From: Guyparkeria sp. WRN-7
GTDB taxonomy: Bacteria > Pseudomonadota > Gammaproteobacteria > Halothiobacillales > Halothiobacillaceae
DNA length: 64,000 nt
Assembly: GCF_001641825.1 (NCBI RefSeq)
Contig: NZ_LRFH01000014.1
Span: forward strand, 62,001-126,000
Direction of reading: 5' to 3'
Shown: piece after piece, positions 47,988-58,180 of the stretch
Position numbering within the stretch: the stretch's first letter is position 1
How the letters are laid out: every line of letters begins with the position of its first letter
Position numbers and translations under genes: made by a program
The notes under the pieces: model-generated
Database searches by the model: none
What the model was told of the DNA's origin: nothing
The model's input: the letters and a program-made list of their open reading frames with translations, nothing else

Positions 47988-48713
47988 ATGTTCCTGATCC
48001 AGCACCCCTGTGAATTCAGCTCGCTGGCCTACCTGTTCGGCTGCGCCGGCAAGGGCGTGGCCATGGCCGTCGACGTGCATGCCGACGACGTCGATCGTTT
48101 TGTCGAGATGGCAACCCAGCAAGGCGTCGACATCCGCTACGTCGTCGACACCCACGTGCACGCCGACCACCACTCCGGCGGCCCGGCACTGGCGCGGCGT
48201 ACCGGAGCGGAGTACCTGCTGCACGAGTCCGCGCCGGTACGGCATGCCTTTCGTGGCGTCGCCCACGGCGAGTGCCTCTCGCTGGGCAATGTCAGTGTCG
48301 AGGTGCTGCACACACCAGGGCATACCGACGATCACATCTGCCTGCTGGTCACCGACCACAGCCGTGCCGACGAGCCCTGGTGCCTGCTCACCGGTCACAC
48401 CCTGTTCCCCGGCGGCGTCGGCCGGCCCGACCTGCACGGCCGCGAACGCGAGATGGCGGCCAAGCTCCACGATTCGCTGTTCGGCCGCGTGCTCAGCCTG
48501 CCCGACCACATCGAGATCCTGCCCGGCGCCCAGGCCGGCAGCGCCTGCGGCGGCGGCATCAGCGGCAAGCCCGTCTCGACGCTCGGCTTCGAGAAGCGCC
48601 ACAACGACGGGCTCCTGCGCGACCGGGCGCGCTTCGTCGACACCATCGCCGCGTTCGAGCTGCCGCCGATCGAGGCCATGGCATCGTTCTACGACTTCAA
48701 CACCGGGACCTGA
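47988..48713 (+). CDS. ETHE1-like MBL-fold protein with altered metal ligands
   Basis: A 241-residue cytosolic MBL protein of the persulfide dioxygenase family. HxHxDH (H56, H58, D60, H61) and HTPGH (108-112) are intact. The next ligand, Asp of TGDTLF, is His (TGHTLF, H137), and the His of PGHxAGS is Ala (PGAQAGS, A181). Iron persulfide dioxygenases use two His and that Asp, so the active site is changed. The ATG at 47988 is preferred; a TTG at 47952 falls within the palindrome. It is the first gene of the plus-strand sulfur group. Confidence 0.85.
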   Translation: MFLIQHPCEFSSLAYLFGCAGKGVAMAVDVHADDVDRFVEMATQQGVDIRYVVDTHVHADHHSGGPALARRTGAEYLLHESAPVRHAFRGVAHGECLSLGNVSVEVLHTPGHTDDHICLLVTDHSRADEPWCLLTGHTLFPGGVGRPDLHGREREMAAKLHDSLFGRVLSLPDHIEILPGAQAGSACGGGISGKPVSTLGFEKRHNDGLLRDRARFVDTIAAFELPPIEAMASFYDFNTGT

Positions 48714-48758
48714 TCCCGATAAACCATGATCTCGCCCCAAACACCAGGAGGAATACTT

Positions 48759-49217
48759 ATGACACTGACGGGACACTTCAAGATCGGGCTTTTGGCCGCG
48801 ACCCTTGGTCTCGGCGCCGCCATGCTCAACACGGCCTCAGCCGAGGACATCGTGCCCGGAGCCACCGGCCCCAACGGCCAGGCGGTACTCACCTTCATCG
48901 GCAAAGAGCCGCCCGGTACGCGCTGCAACAACAACCTGCAAGTCGCCGTGCAGGTGGCCAATACCTACCAGGTGCCGATTCAGATCCTTTCCGCCAGCAT
49001 GGCCGACGGTCTGCCGGCACCGTCCGTCTACTACGGCGACCAACTGATCGCCGCCGACGGCGCCGACTTCAACGGCATGTCCAGTTACCAGATGGTTGCC
49101 GACACGCTGGAGATGGACGGCGTACCGAAACACGAATCGGTCGGCCTGATCGGCAATGAAAAGGTCAACAAGGAATTCACCGACCTGCAGTCGATCATCA
49201 AGACCGGCGGCAATTAA
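48759..49217 (+). CDS. Secreted DsrE-family protein
   Basis: A 152-residue product with a signal peptide (cleavage near ASA-ED, 28). The mature part resembles periplasmic DsrE-like proteins: EPPGTRCNNNLQVAVQVANTYQVPIQILSAS holds the single likely functional Cys (in GTRCNNN). These proteins probably pass sulfur to a partner. A strong AGGAGG precedes the ATG. The next gene, 11 bases on, encodes a secreted rhodanese, so the two may form a periplasmic sulfur-transfer pair. Confidence 0.75.
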   Translation: MTLTGHFKIGLLAATLGLGAAMLNTASAEDIVPGATGPNGQAVLTFIGKEPPGTRCNNNLQVAVQVANTYQVPIQILSASMADGLPAPSVYYGDQLIAADGADFNGMSSYQMVADTLEMDGVPKHESVGLIGNEKVNKEFTDLQSIIKTGGN

Positions 49218-49228
49218 GGAGCACGCAA

Positions 49229-49699
49229 ATGACAAATCTCAAGACACTCCTGACCGCACCGATCCTGGCGCTCGCGTTCACCGGCGGCCCGGCAATGGCG
49301 GAGAACGAGGAGCTGGTCGATGCCATGCAGGGCTATGCCATGTTCCAGGAGTACCACGGCGCGACCATCCGACCGGAACAGATCCCGGCGGGCGAGTGGG
49401 AGAACATCACCATCGTCGATACCCGCGATGCCGGCCAGTACGCCGAGGATCACATCCCCGGCGCCATCAATATCGAATGGCGCCAGATCCTCGAGCGCCG
49501 GGACGAGCTACCGACCGACGAGCAGGTATTGGTCTACTGCAACACCGGCACGCTTTCAGCCCAGGCCGGCCTGATGCTTCGCCTGGCGGGGATGGACAAT
49601 GTCCGCATCCTCCAGGGCGGCTTCACCGGCTTCAAGGAAGCGGGTGGCTTCGAGGCGAACGCGCGGGCTCAAGAGGCGGTTCAGGAAGCAGCCAAGTAA
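49229..49699 (+). CDS. Secreted rhodanese-like protein
   Basis: A 156-residue periplasmic single-domain rhodanese: signal peptide (PAMA-EN, 24) and an active loop YCNTGTLSAQ with the sulfur-carrying Cys. DTRDAGQYAEDHIPGAINIEW matches the family. AAGGAG precedes the ATG. It follows the secreted DsrE gene at once and is followed by two overlapping hairpins and an MFS gene. Confidence 0.85.
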   Translation: MTNLKTLLTAPILALAFTGGPAMAENEELVDAMQGYAMFQEYHGATIRPEQIPAGEWENITIVDTRDAGQYAEDHIPGAINIEWRQILERRDELPTDEQVLVYCNTGTLSAQAGLMLRLAGMDNVRILQGGFTGFKEAGGFEANARAQEAVQEAAK

Positions 49700-49710
49700 G
49701 TCACCCCGCC

Positions 49711-49779
49711 ACGCCCCGCATAGCCCGGGGCGTCTTGCCGGATTCGGCCCGCTTGGTCGGACCGCATCCGGCAAGACGT
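49711..49779 (+). other. Two overlapping hairpins before the MFS gene
   Basis: Hairpin 1 has arms ACGCCCC/GGGGCGT (about 49712-49734). Hairpin 2 has perfect 13-bp arms CGTCTTGCCGGAT/ATCCGGCAAGACG (49732-49744 and 49767-49779). The arms share the bases CGT, so the two cannot form fully together. There is no T tract after either. They lie between the rhodanese stop and the MFS start. Confidence 0.5.
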
Positions 49780-49830
49780 GTAAACCACAGATACAGAACC
49801 AAGTCACGCGCAAGGGGCAAGAGGTAACCC

Positions 49831-51069
49831 ATGGATATCAGTCACCGGGATATCACTCACGGCATTGCCGCCAATCGCGGCCAGTTCGTCCACTTCCTGC
49901 TGCAGGTGTTCTTCGTCGGCGCCCTGGTGGGCATGACCCGCACGGTGCTGCCGGTACTGTCCGAGTCCGATTTCGGACTGGCCGCCGGCGCGTTCACGCT
50001 GCTGGCGAGCTTCGTGGTGATCTTCGGCGTGATCAAGGCGGCACTCAATCTGCTCGCCGGGCGGCTGTCCGACCGCTACGGGCGCAAGCGGGTGCTGGTG
50101 GCCGGCTGGCTGTTCGCCATCCCGGTGCCGTTCCTGCTGCTGATCGCCGATTCCTGGGGCTGGGTGCTGCTGGCCACCGTTTTCCTTGGCATCAACCAGG
50201 GGCTGGCCTGGTCGATGGCATTGAACAGCAAGCTCGATCTGACCCACGCCCACCAGCGCGGCCTGGTCAACGGGGCGAACGAATTCGCCGGCTACGGCGG
50301 CGTGGCGGTGGCCGGCTATCTCGCGGCGATCGCCGCCGAGCAGTTGGGCGCCCGCGAGGGGCTGTTCTGGTTCGGTCTGGTCGTGACCCTGCTGGCACTG
50401 GCGCTGGCCGTGTGGATGGTTCGCGACACGCTTCCCTGGGCGCATGCCCAGCAACAGGCCAGCGACAACGGCAAGACCCCGCCAACGCGAAACGGGCTGG
50501 CGTTCTTCCTGCACGCCACCTGGGGCAATCGCAGCCTGCTGGCGATCAACCAGGCCGGCCTGGTGGAAAAGTTCACCGACACGATCATCTGGCTGTTCGT
50601 GCCCATCCTGCTGGTCGCGCGAGGGGCGGACCTGGTCACCGCGGGCTTCCTGGTCGGCATCTACGGGGTGGTCTGGGGCGCCGGCCAGCTGATCACCGGC
50701 CCGGCCTCGGATCGTCTCGGCCGCCGCGGGCTGATCGTCGGCGGCATGTGGCTGTGCGGGGCCGGCATCGTCGCGATCGTGATGAGCCACCAGATCTGGA
50801 TCTGGGCAGCGGCCCTGACGGTGACCGGTATCGGCATGGCGATGCTCTACCCCACGCTGGGCGCCGCCGTCGCCGACCACTGCGAGCCGGTCGAACGAGC
50901 TGGCGTGCTCGGCGTCTATCGTTTCTGGCGGGACTTCGGCTATGCCGTCGGGGCACTGGCGCTCGGCCTGGCCGCCACGCTCAGCGGCAACATCGAGGCC
51001 GGGTTCTGGTTGGTCGGGGTTGCCATGACGCTCTCGGGCCTGTGGGTTGCCATGCGGCTTGCCCCGTGA
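49831..51069 (+). CDS. MFS transporter
   Basis: A 412-residue inner-membrane protein with 12 predicted helices. It has the MFS loop 2-3 signature GRLSDRYGRKRVL and, in the second half, GPASDRLGRRGLI. A cytoplasmic loop of ~35 residues (about 200-235) splits the halves. It is the last gene of the sulfur group and may export a sulfur product or import a substrate; nothing in the sequence decides which. AGAGG precedes the ATG. Confidence 0.88.
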   Translation: MDISHRDITHGIAANRGQFVHFLLQVFFVGALVGMTRTVLPVLSESDFGLAAGAFTLLASFVVIFGVIKAALNLLAGRLSDRYGRKRVLVAGWLFAIPVPFLLLIADSWGWVLLATVFLGINQGLAWSMALNSKLDLTHAHQRGLVNGANEFAGYGGVAVAGYLAAIAAEQLGAREGLFWFGLVVTLLALALAVWMVRDTLPWAHAQQQASDNGKTPPTRNGLAFFLHATWGNRSLLAINQAGLVEKFTDTIIWLFVPILLVARGADLVTAGFLVGIYGVVWGAGQLITGPASDRLGRRGLIVGGMWLCGAGIVAIVMSHQIWIWAAALTVTGIGMAMLYPTLGAAVADHCEPVERAGVLGVYRFWRDFGYAVGALALGLAATLSGNIEAGFWLVGVAMTLSGLWVAMRLAP

Positions 51070-51212
51070 CACGCGCCCACAGGTTGGCATCGGGCTTGCA
51101 GCTACCCGGACAAATGCAACCGGATCCGCGCTGGACGCCCCCTCACTGTCAACTTGTGACGCCGAGCGGACAGACAAAGGATTCGATCTGGACAATATAA
51201 AGAGAGGATCCC

Positions 51213-51785
51213 ATGCGCGTTCGTCAGACCCTGCTGATCGCCACACTCGTCAGCATGATCTCGCCGATGTTCGCCGCCCAGGCGGCCGGCATCACCTACC
51301 GCTGGGTCGATGCCGACGGCAACCTGCAGCTGAGCGACACCCTCCCACCGCGAGCGGCGTCACAGGGATACAAGGTACTCGACCCGTCGAGTGGCCGGGT
51401 GCTGCGCGAGGTCGCACCGCAGAAGACCGAGCAGCAGCGCGCCCGCGAACAGGCCGAGCGGCAGGCGGCGCAGCAGCAACAGCAGGCGGCCCGCGAACAG
51501 GCACGCCGCGACCGCGTCCTGCAATCGCTGTACGGTAGCGAGGAGGACATCAAGCGGGTACGCGACGAGCGGCTCGACCGGATGGATGGCCGCATCCGGC
51601 AGATGGAAGGATCGATCGAGCGGATGGAGGCCGCGATTGCCGCCGGTCACGGCGACGAGCAATACAAGCGCGACCTGAAGAAACTCCGGCAATCGCTCGA
51701 GGAAACCCGTACCGAGCGCCGCGACATGGCCGAGCGCTACGAATCCGACCTGCAGCGCTTCCGCGAGCTCCAGCGGCAGAACTGA
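51213..51785 (+). CDS. DUF4124-domain secreted protein
   Basis: A 190-residue product with a signal peptide (AQA-AG, near 25), a DUF4124 domain (about 27-60: YRWVDADGNLQLSDTLPP) and then a long coiled coil rich in Gln, Glu and Arg. DUF4124 proteins are frequent in gammaproteobacteria and their role is unknown. AGAGAGGA precedes the ATG. It converges with argB, nine bases away, with no terminator seen. Confidence 0.85.
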   Translation: MRVRQTLLIATLVSMISPMFAAQAAGITYRWVDADGNLQLSDTLPPRAASQGYKVLDPSSGRVLREVAPQKTEQQRAREQAERQAAQQQQQAAREQARRDRVLQSLYGSEEDIKRVRDERLDRMDGRIRQMEGSIERMEAAIAAGHGDEQYKRDLKKLRQSLEETRTERRDMAERYESDLQRFRELQRQN

Positions 51786-51794
51786 GCCGAGGGA

Positions 51795-53165
<1,371 letters not shown>

Positions 53166-53179
<14 letters not shown>

Positions 53180-54377
53180 GCTTTTCCTGTCGAATCTGTT
53201 GGTAGGTGTCGAGGACCTCGCCGGCCAGCCGCGTCTTGTCGGCGGTGGGCAGGTCGCGCTCGCCGCCCTCCCAGAGGAGGAGCAGCGCATTGTCGGGGGT
53301 ATCGAAGCCGAGGTGCTCGCCGACCCGGTTGGCACAGACCAGGTCCATGCCCTTGGCGCGGCGCTTGGCCTCGGCATGCTCGGCCAGCCGCTCGGTCTCG
53401 GCGGCGAAGCCGATCACGAACGGACGATTATCGCGCGCCGCAACACCCTGAAGGATATCGGGGTTGCGGACCAGTTCGAGGCTCAGGGTCTCGCCCTGCT
53501 TCTTGAGTTTGTTGCCGGCAGGCGTGGCGACGCGGTAATCGGCGACCGCCGCGGCGCCGATGAACAGGTCCATGGTCTCGATCGCCTCGACCTCGGCCTG
53601 CATCTCGGCGGCCGTCTGCACGTCGACGCGGCTCACGCCGGACGGGGTGGGCAGTGCGGACGGCCCGGCGACCAGGGTGACGTCCGCGCCGCGACGGGCG
53701 GCCTCGGCAGCCAGCGCGAACCCCATCCGCCCCGAAGAGCGGTTGGCGATGAAACGGACCGGATCGATCGGCTCGCGGGTTCCCCCGGCGGTAACAACCA
53801 CCTGCTGGCCGACCAGCTCGCCTGATGCCGCATCCGCCAGCACGGTGGCGGCGATCGCCTCGGGCTCCATCATGCGTCCGGCGCCGGTCTCGCCGCAGGC
53901 CTGCGACCCCTCGTCCGGGCCGAGCAGGCGCACGCCGCGTTTGACCAGCACGTCGCGATTGGCCTGGGTGGCCGGGTGTGCCCACATCTGCCGATTCATC
54001 GCCGGGGCGAGTTGAACCGGCGCCTCGCTTGCAAGACAAAGCGTGGTCAGCAGGTCGTCGGCCATGCCGGCGGCCAGCCGCGCCATCAGGTCGGCGCTGG
54101 CCGGTGCGATGACGATGCGCTCGGCCCAGCGCGCCAACGCGATATGATCCATGCCGGACTCCGCCTCGGCGTCCAGCAACGTGGTGCGCACGGGTTGGCC
54201 ACTGACGGCCTGGAAGGTCAGCGGAGCGACGAACCGGGTCGCGGACTCGGTCATCACCACGCGCACTTCCGCACCGGCGTCGACCAGGCGACGGACCAGC
54301 GTCACGGCCTTGTAGGCCGCGATGCCGCCGGAAACACCGACGAGAATGCGTTGCTTGCTGGATGACGAGGCGTTCAT
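53166..54377 (-). CDS. coaBC: Bifunctional CoaBC (phosphopantothenoylcysteine synthetase/decarboxylase)
   Basis: A 403-residue bifunctional enzyme of coenzyme A synthesis. The N-terminal flavin decarboxylase (CoaC, about 1-190) has [10 protein letters not shown], the [10 protein letters not shown] block, PAMNRQMW and [10 protein letters not shown]. The C-terminal synthetase (CoaB, about 195-400) has [25 protein letters not shown] (key block) and AAVADYR. It starts the coaBC-dut-argB group and is divergent from the thioredoxin-like gene. Confidence 0.96.
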
Positions 54378-54447
54378 GAGCGCAGTTTACCAGCGCCGAC
54401 CATTCGACGCTGCGGCGCCCGACACACCCCACCGACCGGAACGACCG

Positions 54448-54984
54448 ATGGCAGAAGCCCCCGAACCGACGACCAAACGCAAACGCCGCCTGCCGCGCTG
54501 GGCACGCTGGACACTGGAGGGCATGGTCTTCATCGCCGCCCTGCTGGCAGTCCAGGCCTGGATGGGCCCGGACCTGCCGGAGGGCGAGATCCCCGGCATG
54601 AACGTCACGACCCTAGACGGGGACTCGGTGACCATCGGCGGCACAGCACAGGAGCCCGCGGTGGTGGTGTTCTGGGCCACCTGGTGCGGTTACTGCGAGC
54701 TGGAAATGCCCTGGCTGGTCGACATGGTCGACGATCACCGCGTCATCACCGTCGCGATGCAGTCGGGCGATGCCGCAACGGTACGCGAGTACCTGGCCGA
54801 GAACGATCTGGAGGCCCTGCCGGTGGTCAACGATCCGACCGGCCGACTCGCGAAGAACCTGGGGGTTGGCGTCACGCCGACCTTCCTGTTCTTCGACGAG
54901 AACGGACACGTGGCGCACAGCACCACCGGGCTGACCAGCCCCTGGGGCATCCGGCTGCGGCTGTGGTGGCTGGGCCGCGGCTGA
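54448..54984 (+). CDS. Membrane-anchored thioredoxin-like protein (TlpA/ScsD type)
   Basis: A 178-residue protein with a basic N-terminus, one membrane helix (about 22-40) and a periplasmic thioredoxin domain with active site WCGYC (Cys80, Cys83) and cis-Pro in GVTPTFLFF. It likely reduces or oxidises periplasmic disulfides. An upstream ATG at 54376 with GAGG would add 24 residues. Divergent from coaBC and convergent with tal, five bases away. Confidence 0.85.
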   Translation: MAEAPEPTTKRKRRLPRWARWTLEGMVFIAALLAVQAWMGPDLPEGEIPGMNVTTLDGDSVTIGGTAQEPAVVVFWATWCGYCELEMPWLVDMVDDHRVITVAMQSGDAATVREYLAENDLEALPVVNDPTGRLAKNLGVGVTPTFLFFDENGHVAHSTTGLTSPWGIRLRLWWLGRG

Positions 54985-54988
54985 CCGG

Positions 54989-56089
54989 TCAGCTCTTCTC
55001 GATCGCCTCGAGCAGGTCGTCGAAGGCCGCCTGGAACTGGTCGATGCCCTCGTCGAGCAGCTGGTCGCGTACCGCGCCGTCCATGTCGACACCCAGATCG
55101 GCAAGCGCCTCCCAGACCTCGCGATCGTCATCAATGCGCGGCTTCAGGGTCGAGGCGATCTTGCCGTGGTCGGCAAAGGCCTCGAGCGTCGCGTCGGGCA
55201 CGGTATTGATCGTGCGCGGCGCGATCAGGTTCTCGACGTAGAGCACGTCGGAGTAGGCCGGGTTCTTGGTGCCGGTGCTCGCCCACAGCAGGTACTGAGG
55301 CCGGGCACCCAGCTGCTCGAAACGCCGGAAGTCGTCGTTGTTCTCGAACACCTCGAGAAAGTGCTGATAGGCCATGCCGCCGAGTGCCAGTGCCGCGCGG
55401 CCCTTGAGCGACTCGGCCCGTTCGCCGCCAATCGCGTCGAGCTTCTTGTCCACCAGGGTGTCGACCCGACTCATGAACAGGCTGGCGACCGCCCGCACCT
55501 CGGCCGGCTTGCCGCCATTCTTTTCCAGCTGCTCCAGCCCACGCCGATAGGCGGCGAACACGCGCTTGATCTGGTCAAGCGAGAACAGCAGGGTGACGTT
55601 GACGCTCACCCCCGCGGCGATCAGACGCTCGAAGGCCTCGATCCCCTCGACCGTCCCCGGGACCTTGATCAGCACATTGGGCCGGTCGACCAGCTTGCGC
55701 AGGTGATGGGCCGCCTCGACCGACTGGGCGGCATCGTGGGCAATGCCCGGGGATTCCTCCCAGGACACCCAGCCGTCCTCGCCGTACGAGGCGTCCCAGA
55801 CGGGACGCAGCAGATCGCAGGCGCGCTGGATGTCACTGACGACCAGGTGCTCGTAGACCGACTCGATCTCGTCGTAGCGGCGTTTGCACGCGGCCAGGTC
55901 GTCCGTGTACAGATCGCTGCCGACAATCGCCTTCTTGAAGATCGACGGATTGGAGGTCACACCCCGGATGCCGTACTCGGCGATCAGTCGCGGCAGGCCA
56001 TCATCCTCGAGCAGCTTGCGCGAGAGGTTGTCCAGCCACAGGCTCTGGCCCTGCGATTCGTGGAGTTCGGTCAGCGCGTGCGCCGTCAT
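54989..56089 (-). CDS. tal: Transaldolase
   Basis: A 366-residue transaldolase of the pentose phosphate pathway, the longer type (class seen in actinobacteria and cyanobacteria). Key residues: GVTSNPSIF, the Schiff-base Lys in VLIKVPGT, and TLLFSLDQI. The ATG at 56089 is chosen as AGGAGG is eight bases ahead; a GTG two codons earlier is too close. Standing alone, convergent with the thioredoxin-like gene. Confidence 0.93.
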   Translation of the reverse strand: MTAHALTELHESQGQSLWLDNLSRKLLEDDGLPRLIAEYGIRGVTSNPSIFKKAIVGSDLYTDDLAACKRRYDEIESVYEHLVVSDIQRACDLLRPVWDASYGEDGWVSWEESPGIAHDAAQSVEAAHHLRKLVDRPNVLIKVPGTVEGIEAFERLIAAGVSVNVTLLFSLDQIKRVFAAYRRGLEQLEKNGGKPAEVRAVASLFMSRVDTLVDKKLDAIGGERAESLKGRAALALGGMAYQHFLEVFENNDDFRRFEQLGARPQYLLWASTGTKNPAYSDVLYVENLIAPRTINTVPDATLEAFADHGKIASTLKPRIDDDREVWEALADLGVDMDGAVRDQLLDEGIDQFQAAFDDLLEAIEKS

Positions 56090-56177
56090 CGTCACTTCCT
56101 CCTGGTTGCATTCGCGCGCCGCGCGCGGCGGCGTTTCGAAAAGCTAACAGGAGCTTAGACTCTCAACCGTTGATTGC

Positions 56178-57089
56178 TCACTGATGGCGGGGGTCGTAAG
56201 GCATGGAGGCGCGCATTTCCTCGTAGAACTCGCGCGCCTCGTCGGTCTTCGCCGGCGGGGTATGGATCATCAGCACCAGGTAGAGATCGCCACCGGCAAA
56301 ACCGCGCTTGGGGATCCGCAGCTTGCGTCCCGACTGCGACCCGGCCGGAATGCTCATGCTGATGCGCTTGCCGTCGGGCAGGGTGACCGGCACCTTGCCG
56401 CCCAGCGCCGCCTCCCACGGGGTGACGGGCAGTTCCTGGAGGATGTGATTGCCGTCGACGCGATCGCGATCCTCGTCACGCAACACCAGCTTGAGATAGA
56501 GGTCGCCGGCCGGGCCGCCCAGCGGGCTCGGCTCGCCCTGACCGGAGAGGCGGATGCGCCGCCCCGGGGTCGAACCGGCCGGCACGCTGACCTTGAGCGA
56601 GCGCGTTCCGCCACGGCCATCGGCCAGCCGAATGGTATGACTGCCGCCCTGGACCAGCAGGTCCAGCGGCACCGGCGCCTCGGCTTCGACATCCTGGCCC
56701 TTTGCGCTGCGAGCCCGGCCACCGGCACCACCAGCGCCCGCGCCGCCGAAGCCGCCACCGAAGAACTGGGCAAAGAAATCGGAAAAGCCGCTGCCGGCGA
56801 AGTCCTCGGCACCGAAACCGCCACCGAAGCCGCCGGGACCACCGGGGCCGGCACCGAATTCGTCGCCGTCACGGTAGCCCGCGCCCAGGGCATCGTAGCG
56901 GGCGCGCTTCTGCTCGTCGCCGAGGACCTCGTAGGCCTCGTTGATCTCCTTGAACTTGTCCTCGGCCTCGTCGCTCTGATTGCGATCCGGGTGGTACTTC
57001 TGCGCGAGCTTGCGATAGGCGCGCTTGATCTCGTCCTGCGAGGCGTTGCGCGCCACACCCAATGTTGCGTAATAGTCGTGATATTTCAC
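56178..57089 (-). CDS. cbpA: DnaJ-like co-chaperone (CbpA type)
   Basis: A 303-residue J-protein: J domain (about 1-70) with HPDRN, a Gly/Phe-rich region (about 75-130) and two C-terminal substrate-binding domains, without the DnaJ zinc fingers. This is the CbpA/DnaJ class B layout. It activates the ATPase of DnaK. It lies downstream of hsp20 on the same strand, with a double hairpin between, so it may be partly co-transcribed. Confidence 0.92.
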   Translation of the reverse strand: MKYHDYYATLGVARNASQDEIKRAYRKLAQKYHPDRNQSDEAEDKFKEINEAYEVLGDEQKRARYDALGAGYRDGDEFGAGPGGPGGFGGGFGAEDFAGSGFSDFFAQFFGGGFGGAGAGGAGGRARSAKGQDVEAEAPVPLDLLVQGGSHTIRLADGRGGTRSLKVSVPAGSTPGRRIRLSGQGEPSPLGGPAGDLYLKLVLRDEDRDRVDGNHILQELPVTPWEAALGGKVPVTLPDGKRISMSIPAGSQSGRKLRIPKRGFAGGDLYLVLMIHTPPAKTDEAREFYEEMRASMPYDPRHQ

Positions 57090-57175
57090 GCCTGCACTCC
57101 TCCGAGTGATGTTCTGTTATCCGCGGCGTCTCGAAAGCCCGCCATGCCTCGGGCGCGCTTTCGGGACGCCCGCGG

Positions 57176-57224
57176 GAGCGCCTTTTTAAAAGGCGAAAAG
57201 CCCGGGGCCGCCGGGCTTTTCGCA
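57176..57224 (-). terminator. Tandem hairpins between hsp20 and cbpA
   Basis: GCGAAAAGCCCGG/CCGGGCTTTTCGC (57193-57223) is followed on the minus strand by CGCCTTTT/AAAAGGCG (57178-57194). The first is a strong terminator for hsp20 on the minus strand; the T-rich part lies in the arms. Confidence 0.7.
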
Positions 57225-57253
57225 GGGTTCCGGGGCCGGGCGGCCGAACCGGA

Positions 57254-57718
57254 TCAGCTGACCTCGATACGTCGCGGCTTGGACGTCTCCGCCTTGGGGA
57301 TCGTCACGGTCAGCACCCCGTGCTCGGAGCTGGCCTTGATGCCCTCGGCATCCACCTGCTCCGGTAGGGTGAAGCGGCGATAGAAACGGCCGTAGTTCCG
57401 CTCGATGCGCGAATAGCCGTCCTGCGACTTCTTCAGCTCCGAATTGCGATCGCCCTTGATCTCGAGCACGCCGTTGTCGGCGGTGATCTCGACCTGCTTG
57501 GGATCGATGCCCGGCAGGTCGACGTGCAGCTCGTAGCCGTGCTCGTTTTCCTTGATGTCGACGGCCGGGGCCCAGTCGGCGATCTCCAGCTTACCTTCGT
57601 CGCGCCCTTCGGCGAGGTCCGGCTCGAACAGCGAGTTCATCTCGCGGTAGAGCTGGTCGAGCATGCCCCACGGCTGGGTCCGGCTCTGACCTTCTGGCTT
57701 GTAACGCACGATAGCCAT
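57254..57718 (-). CDS. Small heat shock protein Hsp20
   Basis: A 154-residue small heat shock protein with an alpha-crystallin domain (about 45-140): DIKENEHGYELHVDLPGID, GVLTVTIPK. The C-terminal motif is weak for IxI. It prevents aggregation of unfolded proteins. A sigma-32-like promoter is 60 bases upstream. GGGAGGTG precedes the ATG. Confidence 0.93.
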   Translation of the reverse strand: MAIVRYKPEGQSRTQPWGMLDQLYREMNSLFEPDLAEGRDEGKLEIADWAPAVDIKENEHGYELHVDLPGIDPKQVEITADNGVLEIKGDRNSELKKSQDGYSRIERNYGRFYRRFTLPEQVDAEGIKASSEHGVLTVTIPKAETSKPRRIEVS

Positions 57719-57777
57719 TGCAACACCTCCCTTCGATGTCTGGTTAATGACCGATCAACGTGTCGTTCATGCCTGTG

Positions 57778-57806
57778 TATGTAGGTCAGGCGCGGCGATT
57801 TTCAAG
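57778..57806 (-). promoter_or_regulatory. Sigma-32-type heat shock promoter of hsp20
   Basis: On the minus strand, CTTGAAA (57800-57806) and CCTACATA (57778-57785) are separated by 14 bases. The E. coli sigma-32 consensus is CTTGAAA, 11-15 bases, CCCCATNT. The -35 box is perfect; the -10 box matches in part. Confidence 0.65.
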
Positions 57807-57830
57807 AGCCTAGGGATTCCCTGAACGCAA

Positions 57831-57856
57831 CGAGGCCCCGCGATGGCGGGGCCTCG
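57831..57856 (-). terminator. Hairpin after rpmJ
   Basis: CGAGGCCCCG/CGGGGCCTCG, a 10-bp stem with a short loop, lies 27 bases past the rpmJ stop. The run after it on the minus strand (TTGCGTTC) is only weakly T-rich. Confidence 0.6.
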
Positions 57857-57883
57857 TGTCACGCGATAAGACCTGCCGGCGAC

Positions 57884-58009
57884 TCAGCGCTGGCGGGCCT
57901 TGAAACGCGGGTTGGTCTTGTTGATGACGTAAACCTTGCCGCGACGACGAACGACTTGGCAGTCCTTGTGTCGCTTCTTGGCCGACTTGAGAGAAGACAG
58001 AATTTTCAT
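57884..58009 (-). CDS. rpmJ: Ribosomal protein L36 (type B, YkgO-like)
   Basis: A 41-residue ribosomal protein too short for usual gene cut-offs. It begins [20 protein letters not shown] and ends [12 protein letters not shown]. It keeps only one Cys, not the CxxC...CxxxxH zinc site of the standard L36, so it is the zinc-independent type that can replace the standard one when zinc is low. No Zur box is visible. It stands between hsp20 and rdgB. Confidence 0.93.
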   Translation of the reverse strand: MKILSSLKSAKKRHKDCQVVRRRGKVYVINKTNPRFKARQR

Positions 58010-58180
58010 GGACGCCCCTTTTCGCTAATCCGCTCGGTTCCACATAAAGCGCGGCACTATAGCGGCTTTTCCCGCTCAGGGCAAGCCGTTAGCGCAACCG
58101 GTGATTCCCGGGGCGCTGCATTCGCCGCGACTTGCGAGTATCCTCGCGGACCGGAAAAGCCACACGCACGCGGAGCCCGC

